The translations under genes were made by a program, and so were the position numbers. 64,000 bases of DNA from Novosphingobium sp. GTDB lineage: Bacteria; Pseudomonadota; Alphaproteobacteria; Sphingomonadales; Sphingomonadaceae. The stretch is taken from positions 2,976,001 through 3,040,000 of the forward strand of contig NZ_JBCNLP010000001.1 in NCBI RefSeq assembly GCF_039595395.1. The letters run 5' to 3'. Below are positions 34,405 through 42,459 of this stretch, piece by piece (position 1 is the stretch's first letter; each line of letters begins with the position of its first letter). The notes beneath the pieces are model-generated. The model saw only the letters and a program-made list of their open reading frames with translations, did no database searches and was not told the origin of the DNA.

Positions 34405-35187
34405 ATGGCTACCTTTACCCTCCCCGCCAACAGCAAGATCAATGGCAAAGGCCATGTGCACAAGGCGGAGGGCGCGACCCATGTGAAGAAATTCACCGTC
34501 TATCGCTATGACCCCGACAGCGGCGAAAACCCCCGCTATGACACCTTCGAGATCGATCTCGACAGCTGCGGCCCGATGGTGCTGGACGCGCTGCTCAAGA
34601 TCAAGAACGAGGTTGACTCGACCCTGACGCTGCGCCGTTCGTGCCGCGAGGGCATCTGCGGCTCCTGCGCGATGAACATCAACGGTCGCAATGGTCTGGC
34701 CTGCACCACCGCCATTGAGGATCTGAAGGGCGATGTCCGCATCACCCCGCTGCCGCACATGGAAGTGATCAAGGACCTCGTCCCCGATTTCACGCATTTC
34801 TATGCACAATACGCCAGCATCCGCCCCTGGCTGCAGACCGTCTCTACCACGCCCTCGGGCAAGGAGCGCCTGCAGAGCCCCGAGCAGCGCGAGAAGCTGG
34901 ACGGCCTGTACGAGTGCATCCTGTGCGCCTGCTGCTCGACCTCCTGCCCGTCCTACTGGTGGAACCCCGACAAGTTCCTGGGGCCGGCGATCCTGCTTCA
35001 GGCCTATCGCTGGCTGGCCGACAGCCGCGACGAGATGACCGGCGAGCGCCTCGACGCGCTGGAAGACCCCTTCCGCCTGTACCGCTGCCACACCATCATG
35101 AACTGCGCCAACGTGTGCCCCAAGGGCCTGTCGCCCGCACGCGCCATCGCGGAAATCAAGAAGATGCAGGCCGAGCGCCAGATTTGA
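34405..35187 (+). CDS. sdhB: Succinate dehydrogenase iron-sulfur subunit
   Basis: Iron-sulfur subunit of complex II, carrying electrons from SdhA to the membrane quinone site. 260 residues from MATFTLPANSKINGKG, with GGAAG 6 bases upstream. The [2Fe-2S] ligands are in SCREGICGSCAMNINGRNGLAC (read as three Cys groups), and the [4Fe-4S] and [3Fe-4S] ligands in CILCACCSTSCP and CHTIMNCANVCPKG. sdhC, sdhD and sdhA are not in this window, so sdhB is transcribed apart from its partners here. A possible promoter (TTGCCC at 34313, 16-base spacer, TAGACA at 34335) is weak. Confidence 0.95.
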   Translation: MATFTLPANSKINGKGHVHKAEGATHVKKFTVYRYDPDSGENPRYDTFEIDLDSCGPMVLDALLKIKNEVDSTLTLRRSCREGICGSCAMNINGRNGLACTTAIEDLKGDVRITPLPHMEVIKDLVPDFTHFYAQYASIRPWLQTVSTTPSGKERLQSPEQREKLDGLYECILCACCSTSCPSYWWNPDKFLGPAILLQAYRWLADSRDEMTGERLDALEDPFRLYRCHTIMNCANVCPKGLSPARAIAEIKKMQAERQI

Positions 35188-35214
35188 TTTTGGCGTTTAG
35201 GCTGGTTTTCAGGG

Positions 35215-35240
35215 AGGTCGTCCGAGAGGGCGGCCTTTTC
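35215..35240 (+). terminator. Terminator of sdhB
   Basis: AGGTCGTCC (35215-35223) pairs with GGGCGGCCT (35228-35236) through nine pairs including two G-T, with a GAGA loop, followed by TTT. It lies 27 bases past the sdhB stop and 30 bases before composite repeat C. Confidence 0.7.
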
Positions 35241-35269
35241 TGATTCTCAAGGGGTTTGAAGGGATAAAA

Positions 35270-35508
35270 GCAGGGGACGCCCGCGCCCCCTGCACCCCCG
35301 GTTACGTCTCCCGACGAGACGGCAGTGGTGCCGCATCGGTGCGCTTCATCTCCCCACCGACGCGACACCAAGCGCCGCAGGCCTTCAACCCAGAAACGAT
35401 GGCACGGCGTTAGCGATTGTTGCCTGCGGCGCAGCAAACTGAGCGCAAGGCCGAACCCGATGCACTGCCGCAGACATTAAAGGGAGCGCGAGGGCGATGG
35501 CCCTCGCA
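35270..35508 (+). repeat. Composite hairpin repeat, copy C
   Basis: About 239 bp in the 416-base gap between sdhB and zapE. Left arms are GCAGGGG (35270-35276) and GCCCCCTGC (35285-35293). The core TACGTCTCCCGACG..GGCAGTGGTGCC and the central pair GCGCCGCAGGC (35372)/GCCTGCGGCGC (35422) follow. The right palindrome has a changed but still paired stem, GCGAGGGC/GCCCTCGC (35488-35507), where other copies have GTGT/ACAC. The remaining 95 bases before zapE are pyrimidine-rich and show no gene. Confidence 0.8.
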
Positions 35509-35603
35509 TTTTCTCTTTTCTTCCCCTTCAGCCCTTCGTCCTCCTTGCCATCCCCTCCCCCAACTGGCAGCGCAACCGGACACACCCAACCAACAGAGCC
35601 CTC

Positions 35604-36734
35604 ATGCCAGAAGCCCTCCTCGACCGTTACCACCAGCTTATCGCTCAGGAGGAGCTGCGCCCGGACGCCGAGCAAGCCGCCGCCGCACAGCGCCTGGCGC
35701 GCCTGCAGCAGGAGTTGGAAGCGGCACCTTCGGGTGGTTTCTTCGGGCGCCTGCTGGGGAAGAAGGCACCCACCCCGCGCGGGCTCTACATGTGGGGCGG
35801 CGTGGGGCGCGGGAAGTCCATGCTGATGGACCTGTTCCATGACACGCTGAACATCGCGGAGAAGCGCCGCGTCCACTTCCACGCCTTCATGCTGGAGGTG
35901 CATGAGGTGATGCGCGACGTCCGCAAGGGCGAAACCGGTGATCCCATCCCGCAGGTCGCCGCGCGCATCGCCAAGGGGCTGCGCGTGCTGGCGTTCGACG
36001 AGATGGTCGTCAACAACTCCGCCGACGCGATGATCATGAGCCGGCTGTTCACCGCGCTGATCCGCGATCATGGGCTGGTGATCGTGACGACCAGCAACCG
36101 TGCGCCGAAGGATCTCTACAAGGACGGCCTCAACCGCGAGCATTTCCTGCCCTTCATTGCCCTGATCGAGGGCGAGCTGGATGTGCTGACGCTCAACGGT
36201 CCGGTCGATTACCGGCTTGAGCGCCTCACCGGCATCGCCACCTGGCACATGCCGCTGGGCGAAGCCGCCACCCAGCGCGTACGCGAGGTCTTCTTCCGCC
36301 TCACCGACTATCCGCCCGAGGACGCCGCCAACGTGCCCTCGGTGGATATGGATGTCGGCGGCGGGCGCCTGCTGCATGTGCCCAAGAGCCTGAAGGGCGT
36401 GGCCGTCTTCAGCTTCAAGAAGCTGTGCGGCGAGGCGCGCGGGGCCTCGGATTACCTCGCCGTGGCGCGGCATTACCACACGGTGATCCTTGTCGGCGTG
36501 AAGCGCATGGGGCCGGAAAACCGCAATGAGGCCGCGCGCTTCGTGACGCTGATCGACTCGCTTTACGAGCATAAGGTGAAGCTGTTCGTCACGGCGGAAA
36601 CCTCGCCCGAGGACCTGTACGAGGCCGGCGATGGCCGCTTCGAATTCGACCGGACCATCAGCCGTCTGATGGAGATGCAGAGCCGCGATTATCTGGCTGC
36701 TGGCCATGGTGTGGATCATGAGTTGCAGGATTAA
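35604..36734 (+). CDS. zapE: Cell division protein ZapE (AFG1-like ATPase)
   Basis: AAA-type ATPase that associates with the FtsZ ring and, in eukaryotes (AFG1/LACE1), acts in mitochondrial protein quality control. 376 residues. Walker A is GGVGRGKS at 65-72 (YMWGGVGRGKSMLMDLFHD), Walker B is VLAFDEMVVNN, with the sensor VTTSNRAPKDLYKDGLNRE. It follows sdhB across composite repeat C, a neighbourhood seen in other sphingomonads. Composite repeat D begins 10 bases after its stop. Confidence 0.93.
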   Translation: MPEALLDRYHQLIAQEELRPDAEQAAAAQRLARLQQELEAAPSGGFFGRLLGKKAPTPRGLYMWGGVGRGKSMLMDLFHDTLNIAEKRRVHFHAFMLEVHEVMRDVRKGETGDPIPQVAARIAKGLRVLAFDEMVVNNSADAMIMSRLFTALIRDHGLVIVTTSNRAPKDLYKDGLNREHFLPFIALIEGELDVLTLNGPVDYRLERLTGIATWHMPLGEAATQRVREVFFRLTDYPPEDAANVPSVDMDVGGGRLLHVPKSLKGVAVFSFKKLCGEARGASDYLAVARHYHTVILVGVKRMGPENRNEAARFVTLIDSLYEHKVKLFVTAETSPEDLYEAGDGRFEFDRTISRLMEMQSRDYLAAGHGVDHELQD

Positions 36735-36743
36735 GGGATAAAC

Positions 36744-36948
36744 GCAGGGGGCCATCGCCCCCTGCACCCCCGTTACGTCTTCCGACGAGACGGCAGTGGC
36801 GCCGAAACGGAGCGCCCCAACTCTCCACCTGCGCAACATAAAGCGCCGCAGGCCTTCTTTTGCCCACGGCCCCGCGACCTTGCGCTTGGCCGAACCCGAA
36901 GCGCCGCGCCGACAAATCATGGGAGCGCGAGGGTGTAACACCCTCGCA
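36744..36948 (+). repeat. Composite hairpin repeat, copy D
   Basis: About 205 bp beginning 10 bases after the zapE stop. Left palindrome GCAGGGGGC-catc-GCCCCCTGC (36744-36765), then TACGTCTTCCGACG..GGCAGTGGCGCC, GCGCCGCAGGC, GGCCGAACCCGAAGCGC and the right palindrome GCGAGGGTGT/ACACCCTCGC (36927-36947). The second central arm is degenerate in this copy (GCCCACGGCCCCGCG). It separates zapE from the YbjQ gene. Confidence 0.85.
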
Positions 36949-37006
36949 TTTCTCTTTTTCCTCTCTTCTGCTACTTTCCTTCGAAACAGGGAAAGGACCC
37001 ATCCTT

Positions 37007-37327
37007 ATGATCGTCACCACCACCGAAAACATTGCCGGTTACCGCGCCACGCAATCGCTGGGTCAGGTCTTTGGCGTGGTCGTTCGCAGCCGGGGGCTTG
37101 CGGGCAATTTCGTGGCGGCGTTGCGCACGATCATCGGGGGCGAGATCAAGGAATATTCCGCTCTGGTGGAGGACACGCGCCGTCATGCGCTGGACCGTCT
37201 GGTCAGCAATGCGCGGGCGATGGGCGCGGATGCGGTGGTGATGATGCGCTTCGATTCCGGCCAGATCGGGCAGGCGATGAATGAGGTCGTCGCTTACGGT
37301 ACGGCGGTGAAGATCGAGCCCCTGTAA
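37007..37327 (+). CDS. YbjQ/UPF0145 family protein
   Basis: 106 residues from MIVTTTENIAGYRATQSLGQ; the start has AAAGGA about 9 bases upstream. The motifs FGVVVRSRG, IGGEIKEYSALVEDTRRHAL and GADAVVMMRFDS are typical of the YbjQ (UPF0145) family, small beta-sandwich proteins that form pentamers and are sometimes called heavy-metal-binding. No clear function is known. Its stop codon overlaps the ATG of the next gene by one base (TAATG), so the two are cotranslated. Confidence 0.85.
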   Translation: MIVTTTENIAGYRATQSLGQVFGVVVRSRGLAGNFVAALRTIIGGEIKEYSALVEDTRRHALDRLVSNARAMGADAVVMMRFDSGQIGQAMNEVVAYGTAVKIEPL

Positions 37328-37614
37328 TGCGCCCGGTTGCCAGCATCGCGATGCTCTCCATCGGGCTGGCGCTGGTTGTGGCGGCGCTGGCTTTCTGGCC
37401 GATGTGGCCGGGGGCGGTGCCGCTGGGGGTGATGGGCGCGATTATGGCGATTTCGGTGCTGGTGGAGCGACGCTATCGCGGGCGTGCCTCCCGGCCCGAG
37501 AGCGGCTGGGAGCCCACACCGGAAAAATTCCTCGATGAGGACACCGGGCAGGTCATGCAGGTCTGGTATCACCCCGGCACCGGCCAGCGCGATTACCGGC
37601 CTGCCCAGCCCTAG
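37327..37614 (+). CDS. Small membrane protein of unknown function
   Basis: 95 residues with two adjacent hydrophobic segments (about residues 6-27 and 30-47), then a polar C-terminus (ESGWEPTPEKFLDEDTGQVM, WYHPGTGQRDY). I do not recognise the family. Coupling to the YbjQ gene by TAATG suggests a joint role. Its TAG stop lies at the left edge of a short palindromic repeat (37614-37670). Confidence 0.7.
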   Translation: MRPVASIAMLSIGLALVVAALAFWPMWPGAVPLGVMGAIMAISVLVERRYRGRASRPESGWEPTPEKFLDEDTGQVMQVWYHPGTGQRDYRPAQP

Positions 37615-37670
37615 AGCGTTTTCAAGCTGGGTGGAATCACCCAGCGACTCGGAAAACGCGGTCAAACAAA
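37614..37670. repeat. Short palindromic element (GCGTTTTC/GAAAACGC)
   Basis: Outer arms GCGTTTTC (37616-37623) and GAAAACGC (37652-37659) enclose an inner hairpin GCTGGGT/ACCCAGC. A second copy with a different inner stem (GCCGG/CCGGC) is at 58471-58517. Elements of this shape are scattered in many alphaproteobacterial genomes. Here it sits directly after the stop codon of the small membrane protein. Confidence 0.7.
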
Positions 37671-37674
37671 AACT

Positions 37675-37715
37675 TAGAGCGGGTTGATCCGATGCAATCG
37701 GATCAACCCGCTCTA
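37675..37715. terminator. 18-bp perfect hairpin at converging gene ends
   Basis: AGAGCGGGTTGATCCGAT (37676-37693) and its exact complement (37697-37714) leave a 3-base loop GCA. The right arm overlaps the TAG stop of the amidotransferase gene. With the repeat at 37614 it fills the gap between two converging transcription units, so bidirectional termination is likely, although T-runs are short. Confidence 0.6.
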
Positions 37716-39608
37716 AACCAACCCGAGATGGGTCAGCGAACGGTCCAGTTGCAGCAATTGCCACAGCAGGCGTGAGTGGTCGCTGGTGCCCGCGATATGG
37801 GCCTGGGCGGCACGGTCGATGGCGGCGCTGTCGAACCAGCCGGTGCGGGACAGGGCCCCGCCCTGCGCAATCCCCCGCGCCGCGCCTGCCAGCGGCCCCC
37901 GGAACCATTGCGCGATGGGCGTGACGAAGCCCTGCTTCGGGCGGAAGAGGATATCGTCCGGCAGATGGGGCTTCATCGCCTGCTTCATCAGCCATTTGCC
38001 CTGCGTGCCGCGAATGCGCATGCCCTCGGGCAGGCCGGCGGCAAATTCGATCAGGAGGTGATCGAGCAAAGGCTCGCGCGCTTCCAGCGACACCGCCATG
38101 GAGGCACGGTCCACTTTGGTCAGAATATCGCCCGGCAGCCAGAATTTGAGATCGGCATATTGCGCCGCATCCAGCCCGGAGCGGGCCGGAGCCTGTTCCA
38201 TCAGCTCGATAAAGGGCTGCTCGGCACGGTAATCGCCCCGCTGGCGCCGGTAATCGTCGCTGTAGAGCCTGTCGCGCAAGGCAGGCCCCGTCACCGAGAT
38301 CGCGCTGGCATAGGCCTGCGCCGAAGAGCCCGCCAGCGACAGCAGCGTCGTCTTGGCCCGCAACGGACGCGGCGCCCAATCGGCCTTGGGATAGAGCCGC
38401 CCCGCCAGCCCGAACAAGGGCCCACGCAGCGCCGAGGGCACCAGCCCCCTCACCCGGTCCTCGCCATGCTGGAAACGATGGCGGCGGTATCCGGCGAAGG
38501 CCTCGTCGGCACCATCACCCGACAGGGCCACGGTCACGCTTTCGCGCGCCAGTTGGCAGACGCGCCATGTCGGCAGGGCGCTGGCGTCGGCGAAGGGCTC
38601 GTCGAACATGGCGGCGAGGTGATCCACCGCCTCGAAATCATCGGGGCTGACGATGCGGCTGACATGATCGGTGCCGTAACGCTGCGCGATCTGCTCGGCA
38701 TAGCCGGTCTCGTCCAGCGCCTTCACATCGAAGCCGATCGAGCAGGTCCGCACCGGATGGCTGCTTTCCTCGGCCATCAGCGCGACCACGCTGGAGCTGT
38801 CCACCCCGCCCGACAGGAAGGCGCCCAAAGGCACATCGGCCACCATCCGGCTCTTCACGGCGGAGCGCAGCAGATCGGCCAGTTCGGCGGTCAGATCGGC
38901 CTCGCTGCCCTTGTGGCGTTCGACGAAGGTCACGTCCCAATAGGCTTGAGGCGCGGGCACCGGGGCATCATGGCTCAGCAGCAGCACATGGGCGGCTGGC
39001 AGCTTGCGCACCCCGACCAGAATGCAGCGATGATCGGGCACATAGCCCCAGGCCAGATAGTCCTCGATGGCCAGCGGATCGATCCGCCGCTCCAGCGCCG
39101 GATGAGCAATCAGCGCCTTCAATTCCGAGGCAAACACCGTGCTGCCATCGGACAATTCGGCCAGATAGAGCGGCTTCACCCCCAGACGATCACGCGCCAG
39201 CAGCAGCTGACGCCGGTCCAGATCATAGAGTGCAAAGGCGAACATGCCCGACAGGCGCGCGACGCAATCAACACCCCAGCGCTGATAAGCCGCCAGAATG
39301 ACCTCACTGTCGCCATCGGTGTGGAAACGCGCACCCTGCTCCGCCAGTTCGGCGCGCAACTCGCGGTAATTGTAGATCTCGCCATTGAAGACCAGCATCG
39401 CCCGCCCGTCAGTCGAGGCCATGGGCTGGGGCGAACCGGCAATGTCGATGATCGAGAGGCGCCGATGGCCCAGCGCCACCGGGCCGCCCTCCCACACGCC
39501 GTAGCCGTCGGGCCCGCGATGGGCGATGGCATCGCACATGGCGCGCAGCACATCGGCATCGGCACGCGCGCCCGCAGCCCTGTGAAAAATCCCCGCTATG
39601 CCGCACAT
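37713..39608 (-). CDS. XrtA-system amidotransferase (asparagine synthase-like)
   Basis: 631 residues. The N-terminal glutaminase domain starts with the nucleophile Cys2 (MCGIAGIFHRAAG); the C-terminal ATP-dependent synthase domain has the PP-loop SGGVDSSSVVAL and the LSGDGADEAFAGY region. Proteins of this type near exosortase A form a distinct group and probably amidate a sugar or peptide part of the exopolysaccharide, not free aspartate. It is the last gene of the ten-gene XrtA operon, 51 bases after xrtA. Confidence 0.88.
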   Translation of the reverse strand: MCGIAGIFHRAAGARADADVLRAMCDAIAHRGPDGYGVWEGGPVALGHRRLSIIDIAGSPQPMASTDGRAMLVFNGEIYNYRELRAELAEQGARFHTDGDSEVILAAYQRWGVDCVARLSGMFAFALYDLDRRQLLLARDRLGVKPLYLAELSDGSTVFASELKALIAHPALERRIDPLAIEDYLAWGYVPDHRCILVGVRKLPAAHVLLLSHDAPVPAPQAYWDVTFVERHKGSEADLTAELADLLRSAVKSRMVADVPLGAFLSGGVDSSSVVALMAEESSHPVRTCSIGFDVKALDETGYAEQIAQRYGTDHVSRIVSPDDFEAVDHLAAMFDEPFADASALPTWRVCQLARESVTVALSGDGADEAFAGYRRHRFQHGEDRVRGLVPSALRGPLFGLAGRLYPKADWAPRPLRAKTTLLSLAGSSAQAYASAISVTGPALRDRLYSDDYRRQRGDYRAEQPFIELMEQAPARSGLDAAQYADLKFWLPGDILTKVDRASMAVSLEAREPLLDHLLIEFAAGLPEGMRIRGTQGKWLMKQAMKPHLPDDILFRPKQGFVTPIAQWFRGPLAGAARGIAQGGALSRTGWFDSAAIDRAAQAHIAGTSDHSRLLWQLLQLDRSLTHLGLV

Positions 39609-39659
39609 AAAAAACCTCTTTTCGCGGTATAGCCTAGCAGAGCGGTCCTTACTACGCGC

Positions 39660-41234
39660 CTAATTTCCACCGTCATCATCATCGTCATCGCTGGTGCCCA
39701 GCGCGATATGATCCATAAAGCTGCCCACCGGCCCAATGGCGCGGCGGAAATCATGCAGCGTGTCGATCGCCGGATCGCCGCCCGGTTGCTGCGCCACAGC
39801 AGCCTCTTCCTCCACAGAGAGGATCAGCATCATCGTGGGCACGCGGCGCAGCATCAGCCGGTCTTGCAGATTGGCAAGGCGCAGCGTCACGCTCGAGCCC
39901 GTGCTGGTGTCGCCGGTGTGCCATGTGGTCTGGGCCAGACGGGCGATATGGCCATGCGCCAGCAACCGGTCCCCCTGCGCCGCCAGAGCCCCTGCGCCCG
40001 GTCCCTGCCACTGCCATGACGAGCCGGGCGGCAGCGCCCCCTCGCCAAAGCCGGTCGCCTTGCGCCCCGGCCCCTGCGCGGCATAGAGCGCATAGAACAT
40101 GTCCACGATGCGCCCCTTGTCGTCGGCATAACGCAGCTGGATACGGTGATCGGCGCCCGCCGCGCGCGGCGTCCAATCCACCATCAGCGGCGTGCCGACG
40201 CGGTGCCAGCCCGGGACCTGAGGCACCTCGATGCGCGGCGGCATGGGCGCCTCCAGCCGGGCAGCGGCGGTGGACCACACGAGGCACGCCAGCACGATGG
40301 CGAAAGCCCCGCCCCCGGCAAGCCCTCGCGCGCAGCGCCAGCCATCCAGACGCGCCAGCACCGGGCTGCGCGCGATGGCAGCGCCATCGATCATCGGATC
40401 GCGCACCTTGCGGTCGAAGAAGGGCCAGCCGATGGCCAGAATGGCGGCGATCACGGCGGCGAAGAAGAACCAGCCATAGATGATATGGTCGACCCCGCCC
40501 GCATAGGCTGCGCCCTTGATCTGGGCGACATAGATCGTGCCCCAGGCCCTCACCCCATTGGCCAGCACCGGCACCACCACGCAGAGCGCCATAAAGGCGA
40601 TCCGCCGCTTCCACGAACGGAAGCAGACATTGGCCGCCAGCGCACCAAAGGCCAGCATCGCCACCAGGAATTTGACGCCCGAGCAGGCCTCGGCCACCTC
40701 GAACAGGCCCGCCGGGGTGGCGATGAACACGCCGTCGATATGGGCGGGCACATGGGTCATCACCACCAGCCAGATGCACAGCCGCGCGGTGATGGTCTGC
40801 AGCGGCGGGATGATCTCGTCGCCGAAGGGCACCAGAAAGACCATATAGGCCAGCGGAAACAGGAAAGCCGCCGTCACCCGCGTGCCCAGCATCAGCGGCA
40901 CGGCGGCCACCAGCATGCCGACGGCACCGAACTGCGCCAGCTCGGCCAGATTGGCGAGGCGTCCCGCCACCCAGACCAAAGCGGCGAGCAGCAGCAGGAT
41001 CAGCCCCGGCCACCAGCAAGCGGGGCGCAATTGTTTCGCCTCGCTCCAGCGGTGCCACACCTGCCAGCCCAGAATGAGCGGGATCAGCAGCACATGGGTG
41101 TAGGTGGAGATGTTCCACCACTGATCGGCCATGGCGCGCCATTCCTGCCCGGCCGCGCCGATCATGATGCCCCAGAGCAGGGCGAGCAGCGTCAACCCCT
41201 TGCCCCAGTCCGGCGAGAACGGTTCACGCGGCAT
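39660..41234 (-). CDS. xrtA: Exosortase A with fused EpsI domain
   Basis: Membrane transpeptidase that processes proteins with PEP-CTERM tails and is tied to exopolysaccharide production. 524 residues. The first 270 are multi-pass membrane with the exosortase catalytic triad Cys184 (EACSGVKFL), Arg229 (ANGVRAWG) and His250 (GGVDHIIYGW). The C-terminal 200 residues are the EpsI-like soluble domain (PQVPGWHRVG..). The extreme C-terminus is GTSDDDDDDGGN, a run of six Asp. The ATG overlaps the glycosyltransferase gene by 11 bases. No PEP-CTERM substrate protein was seen in this window. Confidence 0.92.
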   Translation of the reverse strand: MPREPFSPDWGKGLTLLALLWGIMIGAAGQEWRAMADQWWNISTYTHVLLIPLILGWQVWHRWSEAKQLRPACWWPGLILLLLAALVWVAGRLANLAELAQFGAVGMLVAAVPLMLGTRVTAAFLFPLAYMVFLVPFGDEIIPPLQTITARLCIWLVVMTHVPAHIDGVFIATPAGLFEVAEACSGVKFLVAMLAFGALAANVCFRSWKRRIAFMALCVVVPVLANGVRAWGTIYVAQIKGAAYAGGVDHIIYGWFFFAAVIAAILAIGWPFFDRKVRDPMIDGAAIARSPVLARLDGWRCARGLAGGGAFAIVLACLVWSTAAARLEAPMPPRIEVPQVPGWHRVGTPLMVDWTPRAAGADHRIQLRYADDKGRIVDMFYALYAAQGPGRKATGFGEGALPPGSSWQWQGPGAGALAAQGDRLLAHGHIARLAQTTWHTGDTSTGSSVTLRLANLQDRLMLRRVPTMMLILSVEEEAAVAQQPGGDPAIDTLHDFRRAIGPVGSFMDHIALGTSDDDDDDGGN

Positions 41235-42459
41235 GGGGGATGGCTCCCTCGATCAGGGTCTTCAAAGGCGCCAGAGCGGCATCCCAGCTTGCATGGGCCA
41301 GAACATGGGCACTGGCGGCCTGCCCCATGGCCCGAGCGCGCTGCGGATCGTCCAGCAGCGCCAAGGTGGTCTCGATCAGGGCTTCGTCACTTTCCGCAAT
41401 GCTGTAATCCGTGCCGTCGCGCGCCTCGATGCCTGTCGCGGCGCCGGGCGAGAGCACGCAGGGCAGCGCCATCGCCATCGCCTCAAGCACCTTGTTCTGC
41501 ACCCCGCGCGCGATCTCCAGCGGCACCAGAGCGATGTCCGCGGCGGCCAGAAAGGGCCGCATATCGGGCACCGCGCCATGGACCTGCGTGCCGTTCACGC
41601 CATGCAGCGCCTGCACGGCGGGTGTCGCCGCACGGCCCACGATATGGAAGCTGGCTTGAGGATGGCGGGCAAGGATCGCGGGCATCAGCCGCTGGGTGGC
41701 GCGGGTGACAGCGGCGATGTTGGGGGCGTAATCCATCTGCCCGGTGAAGATCAGCTTCGGGCCGGATTGTGCTGCCAGCCCGGCATCGGGGGTGATGTCC
41801 GGCGAGAAATAGGTGCAGTCGATCCCGTTGCTCAGCACGCCGACATGCGCGTGTGTCTTGGCCGGCAGGCGACTGCGTAAAAGGTCGGCCTCAGCCTTGC
41901 TGATGAGCAGCGTGGTTTCGGCGCGGGCGGCGATGCGCGCCTCTTCGGCGGCCAGCAGGCGTCCTTCGCGGGCATGGACATAGCGCATCGGGCCTTTGCC
42001 ATCGCGCGCATAGGCGTCGAATTTGGCCGAATCGACATCGACCAGATCGGCGATCACCCTTCCCTTGAAACTGGCAGGCACATATTGCCCCATCTGGCCG
42101 GAAAAGATGAAGATCGTGCCGATCCGCCCGCCCGCCAGCGTGGCGTGGACATAATCCGCCAGCGCCTTGTCATGAAAGGCGGTCAGGCTGATCGGCTGCC
42201 CCTTGGCCAAAGCCTCCAGCCCGGCCAGCGGCAGAGGCTTCTTGCGGGCGCGCAGGCAATAGGTCGCGGCGCAGGCGGCCAGTTCGCTTTCATGCGCCCA
42301 GTCCCCCGCATTGTCGGCGAAACAGGCGACATGCACCGGCGCCAGCGCGGCCAGAGCCTTCAGCACATGATGCGAATGAATCTTGTCCCCCCGGTCGGGC
42401 GGAAACGGCAGGCGATGGGCCAGAAACAGGATCTCGCTGCCGGATGCAGATGCGCTCAC
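41224..42459 (-). CDS. XrtA-associated glycosyltransferase (TIGR03087-like)
   Basis: Family 4-like glycosyltransferase, 411 residues, that should add sugars to the lipid-linked polysaccharide repeat unit. The N-terminus EILFLAHRLPFPPDRGDKI is the family signature. The C-terminal GT-B domain includes KLIFTGQMDYAPN, SFHIVGRAATP, VPLEIARGVQNKVLEAMAM. I place the start at GTG 42457-42459, which overlaps the FemAB stop as GTGA; a longer extension would run inside that gene. Confidence 0.85.
   Translation of the reverse strand: MSASASGSEILFLAHRLPFPPDRGDKIHSHHVLKALAALAPVHVACFADNAGDWAHESELAACAATYCLRARKKPLPLAGLEALAKGQPISLTAFHDKALADYVHATLAGGRIGTIFIFSGQMGQYVPASFKGRVIADLVDVDSAKFDAYARDGKGPMRYVHAREGRLLAAEEARIAARAETTLLISKAEADLLRSRLPAKTHAHVGVLSNGIDCTYFSPDITPDAGLAAQSGPKLIFTGQMDYAPNIAAVTRATQRLMPAILARHPQASFHIVGRAATPAVQALHGVNGTQVHGAVPDMRPFLAAADIALVPLEIARGVQNKVLEAMAMALPCVLSPGAATGIEARDGTDYSIAESDEALIETTLALLDDPQRARAMGQAASAHVLAHASWDAALAPLKTLIEGAIPHAA

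Noticed and set aside
36971..37186. Small minus-strand ORF opposite the YbjQ gene
   Set aside because: Overlaps a recognised gene; no ribosome site.
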